From Lunularia cruciata (taxonomy: Eukaryota > Streptophyta > Marchantiopsida > Lunulariales > Lunulariaceae), in assembly GCA_948567375.1 (NCBI GenBank), contig OX419759.1:42013493-42077492 (forward strand): DNA of 64,000 bases, read 5' to 3'. This document shows positions 56,271-64,000 of the stretch, in pieces. The notes under the pieces are model-generated. The model was given only the letters and a program-made list of their open reading frames with translations, searched no databases and was not told the origin of the DNA. Numbering within the stretch: position 1 is the stretch's first letter; the number at the start of each line of letters is the position of its first letter. The position numbers and the translations under genes are program-made.

Positions 56271-57801
56271 ATGGGAAAACTTCCGGTTTTCTTTGGCAAG
56301 GATGGAGAAGGTGTGGAGGCCTTTGTGAGAGACTTCAAGAGAGCTTGCATAGGAAACAATAAGAGGAGGAAGAATGAGTGGGCCTCATTATTACCAGATT
56401 TCTTTGAGGATGCAGCACTTACATGGTATGAGTCAGAATACCAAAAGAGAGAGAGGAGAGATGGGGAAGAGGAGTCTTGGGAGACTTTGACTTTAGCACT
56501 CATTGAAAACTTTCTTCATGATGAGAGTTATGAGAGATTGATGAGTGAGGTTACATTTCTCAAGCAAGGAGAAGGAGAGAAAGTGAGAGTCTATGTGGAA
56601 AGAAGCTAGAGTCCAGATTTTGGAAAAGTTAGAGTCCAGATTTTGGAAAAGTTAGAGTCCAGATTTTGGAAAAGTTAGAGTCCAGATTTTGGAAAAGTTA
56701 GAGTCCAGATTTTGCATAGTGTTGAGGAAGGGTGGGGACAATGTGGAGACTACAATGATTGGCATAGGGGCCATGCTCACCAAGAATTTTGTAAGAGGGT
56801 TGAGACCACAAATTAGAAGCAAGGTGAGATATGAGAAACCTTCTTCCAAGGTTGAAGCTATCAAGATCACAATTCATATGGAGGAGAGTTTGGAAGGGGA
56901 GGAGAGTGATTTGGTGGTGAAGAAGGTTGTGCATCCTCCTCAAGGCTACAAGTATGGTGGAACTTCTGATACTTTGGTGACAAGGGTTGCACCACAAGTA
57001 GTAGTTACTCCAATTCTTGCAACTCTACCAAAGGATCCACTTCAAACCATCACAGAACAACTTGCGGATGTCAAGATCAATATGGTGCAACTATGGGAGA
57101 AGAGAGAGGTGGATCAGAATTTAGGGAGAGGGCCTAGGAGTTATGGAAACTATCCATATAGAGGAGTTCAACCAGCCAACAATTTCAATGATAGAAATTG
57201 TTTTGGTTGTGGAGGAAGAGGCCATATCCAAAGGAATTGCCCAAATTCCACTTACCATGGAGGAAGGGGTTATGAGGGAGCCAATAGAGGAAAAGAGGGT
57301 GGTAGTGAAACCCAAGTGGCTCCTAATCCAAAAAAAGGTAAGGGGATATCATCCATAGATGTGGTGGAGAGCAAGTATGAGAAGGGAGAGTGCTCAAACT
57401 CCAAGAGTCTGAATTTGGAGCTTTTGGCACAAGAGAAGAAGAGAGCTTGTTTTGCAGAGGATGTTCACTCTTCTCAAGGATTTACTCCAAGCAAGTATAA
57501 TCCTATGTCTACTAGGAGCACTCGCACCTCAACACCATCAACAACAAAGACTCCAAGGAAGAAGTTGGGGATGGAGGATTTCTTAATTTCAAAGCAACAG
57601 TGGAACTACAATGTGTTGGAGGATGTTGGTAGCCACAAGGCTAACAGCATAGTGGGCCAATTGATTGCTTTGAACCCTACCTTGAGAAAGGAGCTTAGAG
57701 GTGGTTTGAGTTCTACAAGGAGCAAGAAGAAGAAGAAGGCAAAAGCTCCAATATCAATGGGGGTGGTGGATGCCAAGCTAGGAGACTCTCAAAGCTTTTG
57801 A
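56271..57801 (+). pseudogene. gag of A-II
   Basis: Starts MGKLPVFFGKDGEGVEAFVR. Frame open to about 56609, where a 23-bp tandem expansion disrupts it, then open 56689-57801. The zinc knuckle CFGCGGRGHIQRNC is intact. The last codons run past the deletion junction (about 57778) directly into RNase H sequence in another frame. The TGA found in A-I at 23966 is TGG here. Confidence 0.88.
56609..56717 (+). repeat. 23-bp tandem repeat in gag of A-II
   Basis: Units of GAGTCCAGATTTTGGAAAAG plus TTA start at 56609, 56632, 56655, 56678 and 56701. A-I has a single unit here (24107). 23 is not a multiple of 3, so the expansion changes the reading frame. Confidence 0.95.
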
Positions 57802-58945
57802 GCAGCTCAAGCAATCCCTTGTTGTAGCTCCAATTCTTGCTAAACCTGATTGGAGTAAGCCTTTCATCCTCTACACTAATGCTTCTAATGTAGCTATAGG
57901 ATGCACTCTTAGTCAATTAGACCAAGATGGGCATGATCATCCAATAGCTTATGCTAGTAGGCAGATGGTTTCAACAGAGAAGAACTACTCTGTCACGGAG
58001 AGAGAAGGGTTGGCAGTGATCTTTGGTCTCAAGAAGTTTAGACACTACTTGATTGGAGGGAAAGCCACCATTGTCACGGATCACAAGGCTTTGAAGTACA
58101 TCTTCAACAAGCCTAATGTTGAAGGAAGACTAGCAAGGTGGATGATACTCTTGTCTCAGTATGACTACACCATTGAGGATAGGCCAGGAAAGAAACATGC
58201 AAATGCTGATTTGTTATCTAGAGCCTATGATCATGATAGAGATGAGCCAATGGATGATTCCTTCCCGGATGAGGAGCTCATGACAATCTCAATCACTCAA
58301 GAGGTTCCAATGGAGTACAAAGAGATTGTGGATTTTGTGACAAGAGGTAACTATCCAGAAGGGATGCATGCTAGGGAGAGGAAGGCCCTTGCAGCAAGAT
58401 CTAGACCTTACACAATGGTGGAGGATATTCTTTTTCACCAAGGAGCATATGGTCTACTTCAAAGAGCAGTGGGTAAGGAAGAGTCTATCCTACTCATAAA
58501 GGAGTTTCATGAAGGTTTAGTATGTGGAGGACACTTTGCAGGAAAGGTGACTGCTTTCAAGATTCTAGATGCAGGTTACCATTGGAGAGGGATTTTCAAG
58601 GATTGTCTTGATTATTGCAAAACTTGTCATGTTTGTCAAGCTTTTGCTAGAAAGTCTACATCCACTCCACCACTTAGATCAATTCCATTGCTAAGACCTT
58701 TTGAGAAGTGGGGAATTGATTTTGTAGGTCTGCTCAATAGAACCCCAAGGAACAATCGGTACATTGTGGTAGTTACTGATAACCTTACCAAGTGGGTTGA
58801 GGCTAGACCATTGAGGGACAAGAATGAAGATGAAGTGGGTAGATTTCTTTATGAACGCATTATCACTAGGTTTGGATGCCCTTTGGAGTCGGTTTCTGAT
58901 AGAGGAGGAGAGTTTACAAGAAGCATTACTACAGCCATGCTATGA
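57779..58945 (+). pseudogene. RNase H and integrase of A-II
   Basis: Follows the deletion junction. RNase H: SKPFILYTNASNVAIGCTLS, HPIAYASRQM, TDHKALKYIFNKPNVEGRLA. One frame is open from 57965 to 58945 and passes into integrase: EGLVCGGHFAGKVT, CKTCHVCQ, KWGIDFVG (first Asp), SVSDRGGEF (second Asp). The frame ends in a TGA where A-I has CGA (Arg), another C-to-T change. The first RNase H Asp motif reads TNAS rather than TDAS. Confidence 0.88.
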
Positions 58946-59580
58946 CATTTCTCTATCACACATAGAGTAACTACATCCTATAAGCCAAATTCCAATGGCT
59001 TGGCAGAGAGAACCAATCAGACCTTGTGCATGATGTTGGCCAAAGATGCAGAAATGGAGGGGGATAAACATCATTGGGACAAGAGGATTCATGCAGTTTT
59101 GTGGGAGTATAGGACAACCATGAAGACTTCCACCGGATATTCTTCATTTCAATTGGTGTATGGTATTGAGTCTACCTTACCTATTCACTTTGATCTTCCT
59201 ACCTTCCAAAGCATTCATAGGAGATTAAAGAAAGCACAAGGAGGTGATGCAGAGAAGTCAAGGAAGGATCAACTCATGGAGTTGGAAGAGGCAAGAGGAG
59301 TTGCTATGGTTCGAGTGGAGCAAGCCCAAAGGAAAAAAAGGAGAGCTATGACAAGAGGCAAGGCAAGAAGAAGGTGGAGCCTTTCAAAGAAGGTGATTGG
59401 GTAATGTTGTTTGATTCCATTTGATTCAAGAGAGTGAAAAAGAAGTTTTTGCCTAAGTACTTTGGACCTTTCATAGTGGAGAAGGTGTGGGGCAATTACA
59501 CCTAAGATCTCAAGGAGTTGGGAGGAAGACACTTTGATAGGATTAACCATGATAAGTTGAAGATGTACCATAGAAGGTAA
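58946..59580 (+). pseudogene. Integrase C-terminus of A-II
   Basis: Same protein after the TGA: SNGLAERTNQ with the catalytic Glu, then TLCMMLAKDAEMEGDKHHWD and GYSSFQLVYGIESTLPIHFD to about 59320. A one-base loss there shifts the frame, and two more stops follow. Ends 48 bases before the 3' LTR, as in A-I. Confidence 0.85.
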
Positions 59581-59628
59581 AGAGACCTTCACTTTGAGGA
59601 CAAAGTGAAAACTTAGTCTAGGGGTAAA

Positions 59629-60320
59629 TGTAACACCCATTTGTGCATGTGTGTGGTATTGTGATATTTAGCTTGGTATTATAAGTACTTAAGAGATATT
59701 ATTTATATACAGATAAAGGATGGTTCTATATTAGTCATGGTTAGCTAAAGTTAGTCATAGCTAATATAGAGGGGACCTTACTTTAGAGGAAATAGAAAAG
59801 ATGAGCACTACTATTTTGGATTTTAGTGTGTTGACTTGGTATTATTCCTAGGTGTTTGGCTTTGAGGAAAGAGTTGAGAACTCTTGGGCCCGCAAGCCTT
59901 TTTGTTTTGGATTCTTCTTTAGTCTAAGGATAGCCCATGTGAAGGAATCCTTGACTTAGTGATTGGGTCAAGATAAGACCACATGCTTAGGGGAATATGC
60001 CCATGTGAATGGATATTCCTTTCTACTTTTTGACTTTACTTGACTTTTAGTCTAGTAACTTGAGTTACAACGGTAATTAGTAACTTTGGTACGTAACTAT
60101 TTCACAAGTATATAAACAAGGGGTGAGGAGGTACTCATCATCCTTTCATTTGCAACTATCTCTCTCTCATTGAGTTCTCTAGTGAGCAATGTCTTGAGTC
60201 TTGGAGTGTTAGCCTTGGAGGAGTATGATGGAGTTGGGGTTCCTTGCCTTCTTAGTCCATGGTGCGCTACCATAATAGTCATCAGAGGTTCATCCTGAGT
60301 GAGAGACAGGCCACCTCACA
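59629..60320 (+). repeat. 3' LTR of A-II
   Basis: 692 bp, TGTAACACCCATTTG to CCACCTCACA, after GGGGTAAA (polypurine tract end). Confidence 0.92.
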
Positions 60321-60526
60321 AAACCCTTTCTACCATCCGCAATCATCAAACTACTTCCAATCACTGGCTTGATAGGGATACCCAATTCCTTTGCTACTTG
60401 CATAGACATGCAGTTTTTTGAACTTCGCGAATCAACCAAAATCCTACAACCCTGATTAGATATCATTCCTTGCAAGTGAAGCAAACTTGCATAGGTCGAG
60501 CCTTCAATCCCATTGGAACTAATCAA
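60321..60526 (-). pseudogene. Protease N-terminus of C-II
   Basis: Minus strand 60526-60321: TYASLLHLQGMISNQGCRIL, then VDSRSSKNCMSMQVAKELGI. The catalytic Asp-Ser-Gly is Asp-Ser-Arg (Asp codon 60433-60431; GGA-to-AGA type change). The domain resumes at 53331 after A-II; the two parts are one base out of frame. Confidence 0.85.
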
Positions 60527-60851
60527 GCTCCCAGTAGGCGGCTCAAATTCTCCTCCTAGGATTCCTTGTTTCCTTGATCATCCCGCTCCACAACCTCCAT
60601 TGGGCAACTTGTTGAGGTCGTCCATCCTTGAGTGGACATTCAGCAATGCGATGTCCCAACTGGTGACAACAAAAACAACCACCATTTTGTTGCAGTTTCT
60701 CCCTATCTATCGTGCCAAGTGGTCTTTGTTGAATTGCATCAATCTCCATTGGTGCTGGCTCCTCCACTAGTGTGTAGTGTATTGGTAGGCTTTGTGGATG
60801 TCGAGGTCAAGACCAAGTTGTTGCCACCAAGGAATCAAAATGTACGGCCAA
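60527..60851 (-). pseudogene. gag C-terminus of C-II with zinc knuckle
   Basis: Minus strand: EEPAPMEIDAIQQRPLGTID, then CFCCHQLGHRIAEC, a C-x2-C-x4-H-x4-C knuckle (about 60677-60636). The upstream part includes one TGA and meets the solo LTR-B2 at 60855, beyond which the capsid part continues. Confidence 0.85.
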
Positions 60852-60855
60852 CCGC

Positions 60856-63373
60856 TATCGTGGGGAACATTTGGTCTCGAGAGTGCGCCGAGCACATGGC
60901 TGCTTGTGCTTAGTTTTTCCTTACTGTCTTTCTTTTGTATTTTTCCCGTAGACTGACATTCCTTCCCTACTCCTGGATTGTCAGGAATTTGTCTCTATAT
61001 GAACTTGTTGTTCAGTTTCCCTGAGGTTGGCTCTCCCTGAAGGTTTTGTTTTATCCTTGACTTTTGCAAAACTAATCTTGTCATGCGAGTCTGGTGTTAT
61101 GGTTTCTACCTCTGCCTGGTCTCATATTCTATTTTCACGTCAGGTTCAAGCTATGGTTTGGGATCTAGCAGTTCATAGACCTAGGTCAGGTGGCCCTTTA
61201 ATAAAAAAAAAATAAAAAAATAAATGACAACTGAGTGATCTAACCAAACATAAACCTAAGCACCAAGATCATTTAATTATGCTATTCACATGGACCGGAC
61301 TAAGAGCTCCTAGAATGGAGTTTTCCTCAACTCTAGTCACAATTCATAACATAAATTCGCTTCCAAGACTCATCATTCATAGGAATTTCAACAACAAAGT
61401 TCACAAGGTTGGATAAGTCAAATAGTTCTAGTCAAGTCAATGCCTGCCCTAAGGTTGCAACTACTCATCAACTCAGCCCGGCACTTCACATATACTCTGT
61501 CCGACAATAGACAAGGCAACTCACCCTCCAAACCTCTTCATTTTCCTATGCCTTGTTTTGCAGATCAGATTCACTCCATTCAGACAAGCAAACCAACTTC
61601 AAATCTTTTCTTGCCCTTGCTCCAGATGAGCTGATCCACTTCAAAATTCACCTCCTCTTCTTCCTGACTAGCGCCTATCATTGCCTGTTCAGTCACTCTT
61701 CACAACATTTTCCCAAAAATAAATATCTATCTTCTTCACTCATATCCTCACCTTCGGGAGATTATCCTTTGGCAAATTCTGCAGCAAATCCCCTTCAGAC
61801 CTACAAAAATTCCTCTCCAATTTTGTCCTTCATCACTCTATCCACATTTTTCCACAGAAATCTTCCTTCCTCAGTCCTATTCTCACCTTCGTGAGAGTTC
61901 CCTTTTGCAACTCATGCAGCCAACCCTTCAGACCTGCAAAAATTCCTCTCCAATTTTGTCCTTCATCACTCTATCCACACTTTTTCCACAAAAACCTTCC
62001 TTCTTCAGTCCTGTTCTCACCTTCGTGAGAGTTCCCTTTTGCAACTCATGTAGCCAACCCTTCAGACCTGCAAAAATTCTCTACTTCCTGAATCTCTTAT
62101 CCTCTTGCTTCCGTGCAAAATTTTGTTCTCTTCAACTTCTGCCCAAACCCCTTCAGACCTGCAAAAATTCTCTACTACCTGAATCTCCTGTCCTCTTGCT
62201 TCCCTCTAAAATTTTTTTCTCTTCAACTTCAGGCCAAACCCCTTCAGACCTACAAAAATTCTCTATTGCATGAATCTCCTGTCCTCTTGCTTCCCTGCAA
62301 AATTTCATTCTCTTCAACTTCTGCCCAAACCCCTTTAGACCTGCAAAAATTTTCTACTCCAACCACTCACAACCCTTCACAGTCCTGCTCTTACATTCCA
62401 TACATCTGCCCTCTGTCCAAGCTTTCAACTCCTGCAATTTTCAAGCCTTTACATTCCTGCGAAATTTCTTCTTCTTGCACCTCACCAAAACCCCTTCACT
62501 GTCGTGCGAAAATTTCCTCCTTCAACCACTCACAACCCTTCACAGTCCTGCCCTTACATTCCATACATCTGCACTCTATCCAAGCTTTCAACTCCTGCAA
62601 TTTTCCAGCCTTTACATTCCTGCGAAATTTCTTCTTCTTGCACCTCACCAAAACCCCTTCACTGTCGTGCAAAAATTTCCTCCTTCAACCACTCACAACC
62701 CTTCACAGTCCTGCCCTTACATTCCATACATCTGCACTCTATCCAAGCTTTCAACTCCTGCAATTTTCCAGCCTTTACATTCCTGCAAAATTTCTTCTTT
62801 TTGCACCTCACCAAAACTTTTTCTTCGTGCGAAAATTGCTATTCCCCTCCCCAAATCCTTTGATGCTTCTCTACCTTCACCCAAACGTTCCCCCTTTTGC
62901 CCAAAACCTGTCACCCCTTCTCCAAGTCCTGTCCTCCCTCAAAAAACCTCTCCTTCTGAGCTGAGTTCCTTCACTGTCCTCTAACTTTTTCATGTTGTCA
63001 TTCCACAAACCTTTCATTGTCAAAACTTCTCTAAAGCCTCCCAAAGTATTTCCAACTCAAAAGACTCTTTTTTGCTCCTCCACTAAGGAAAATACTCTTT
63101 CACTCCAATAACATAAAACAAAACCTGAGCTAGTGTAACCCAACATCATTTCTTGGCTCAAGCCAAATTAAAAGACTCCTTGAGCTAATAATACCATGAC
63201 TTTTTCCGGGCTTCACAATAATATAGGAAATATCTCCCACAGCAAGGTAGCATAAAACCACACCCGAGACATATTGACATAAATCCATGTTCCTTACAAC
63301 AACTAAAAGAGGAAAAGAAAATTTATCACACCAAAAGCCTCAAGGGTACACGTAGGCTATTTTCTCGACGATA
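60856..63373. mobile_element. Solo LTR-B (B2) inside gag of C-II
   Basis: 2,518 bp, ends TATCGTGGGG and TCGACGATA, flanked by CCGC (60852-60855 and 63374-63377). Same family as 16352-19226. Removing it with one CCGC rejoins gag in frame. The pyrimidine-rich interior again produces long chance ORFs (62113-62964). Confidence 0.9.
62360..62848. repeat. 163-bp tandem repeat in LTR-B2
   Basis: Three units start at 62360, 62523 and 62686 at CAACCACTCACAACCCTTCA. Adjacent units are nearly identical. Shorter units (CAGACCTGCAAAAATTC) precede them at 61918-62350. Explains the three overlapping Ser/Pro/Leu-rich ORFs here. Confidence 0.85.
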
Positions 63374-64000
63374 CCGCATGGCTTCCTCTAAGTGTTGTGG
63401 CTCTCGCATGGTTACCTCTAATTTGGTTCTCGCCTTCAAGCCCCTCACAAATCGATCTAGAGCTTCACCTTCCAATATATCTGGAATTTGCATGATGGTG
63501 TTTTGGAATTGTGTGATGTAACTTCTTACAGAGCCAATCTGTTTCAACTTTGCCAACTTATCCTATGCAGCTCGTGTGGCATTTATAGCTTTGAACCGAC
63601 TAATTATTGCACTCTTGAATTTTGCCCATGTCAAGATTGGTGTAACCATTTGTCATTTGGCTTGCTCCACTCGGAATCTCCACCATAGCTTTGCTACTCC
63701 ATCCAATTGGCTAGAAGCCAAGAGAATCTGTTTTTGCTCGTCTTGTAGATTGGTAGCTTCAAAATAACGTTCACAATCAAACACAAAATTCTCCACTGCA
63801 CCCGGGAGATTCTTGCTTTCAAATACCTTGGGTTTAGGGAATCTGATCCAATCTTCTCCTTCTCGGATTGGTACTCTCTCCACCTACTCTTGTCGTCGAA
63901 GATCTTGTTCATCCAACAATCGAGTAAGGTGCTCCATTTGTTGTTGCATAGCAAGGATAACTTCAGGTATTGCCGCTATAGTTGCTCCTCTATCACACCA
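63374..64000 (-). pseudogene. gag capsid region of C-II
   Basis: Minus strand from the right edge: FPKPKVFESKNLPGAVENFV (63840-63780), FDCERYFEATNLQDEQKQIL, LDGVAKLWWRFRVE (63700-63660), then SVRSYITQFQNTIMQIPDIL, EGEALDRFVRGLKARTKLEV, HLEEAMR up to the LTR. These are the standard capsid blocks of plant chromoviruses. Two frame changes and stops are present (near 63650-63556). The gag start and 5' LTR lie beyond 64000. Confidence 0.88.

Larger units (their letters stand above)
53332..60320 (+). mobile_element. Ty3/gypsy element A-II, internally deleted
   Basis: A 6,989-bp copy of family A: 5' LTR 53332-54009, primer site, leader holding a solo LTR (54216-54907), extra zinc-knuckle ORF, gag, then a deletion that removes protease and RT, RNase H-integrase, 3' LTR 59629-60320. 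Flanking AAAC (53328-53331 and 60321-60324) is the target duplication. It lies inside the protease of C-II. Confidence 0.92.

Noticed and set aside
61199-61225. A-rich run as a LINE or SINE tail
   Set aside because: It lies within LTR-B2 with no element end or target duplication next to it.
62113-62984. Overlapping plus-strand ORFs of 283, 169 and 119 residues
   Set aside because: Same cause: the 163-bp repeat of LTR-B2, unit length not a multiple of 3, open in several frames at once.

Overview
The window looks like plant nuclear DNA with no host gene that I can recognise. It is a dense nest of dead LTR retrotransposons, typical of a large, repeat-rich land-plant genome (fern, lycophyte or gymnosperm would fit; the species cannot be read from the sequence). 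Evidence for a plant: Ty3/gypsy chromoviruses with chromodomains, Athila/Tat-like gypsy elements with tRNA-Asp-type primer sites, Ty1/copia remnants, long solo LTRs, and a short insertion of the plant telomere repeat CCCTAAA. No bacterial, CRISPR, rRNA or intact tRNA feature was seen. Family names below (A, B, C, D, E, J, H) are mine.

Left third (1-14.76 kb): a plus-strand chromovirus (C-I, 2548-6521) runs off the left edge; it carries an inserted LTR-D piece, which itself holds a solo LTR-E (647-2318) and a piece of LTR-A (1-134). C-I contains four tandem copies of part of its own reverse transcriptase gene. It sits in a copia remnant (6522-7300). After an unassigned stretch (7.3-10.1 kb) comes a minus-strand copia element (10.13-12.34 kb) whose RT segment is duplicated as a large inverted repeat, then decayed coding sequence of unknown family (12.8-14.74 kb).

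Middle (14.76-31.3 kb): the most interesting object is a minus-strand Ty3/gypsy element (H) in which a C5-cytosine DNA methyltransferase domain lies between aspartic protease and reverse transcriptase. It reads gag (29.4 kb, continuing at 21.5-21.0), protease (20.6-20.0), methyltransferase motif I to IV (19.57-19.23), motif VI to X (16.35-15.72), RT (15.26-14.76). It is split by a solo LTR-B (16352-19226) in the methyltransferase and by an almost complete family A element (A-I, 21497-29366) in gag. LTR-D copy 2 (about 30.1-31.33 kb) stands where its 5' LTR should be.

Right half (31.3-64 kb): a decayed coiled-coil ORF, an LTR end with tRNA-Asp primer site (34.26 kb), a minus-strand chromovirus (J, about 34.45-39.4 kb), then a pile of long LTR-E copies in both orientations (39.4-49.58 kb) with embedded unknown coding sequence and a family A fragment. 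Chromovirus C-II (minus, from 49577 off the right edge) is interrupted by family A element A-II (53332-60320, in protease, itself holding a solo LTR-A) and by a second solo LTR-B (60856-63373, in gag). Target-site duplications, mostly 4 bp, fix this nesting order. All elements carry stops, frameshifts or deletions, so nothing here is likely to be autonomous today.
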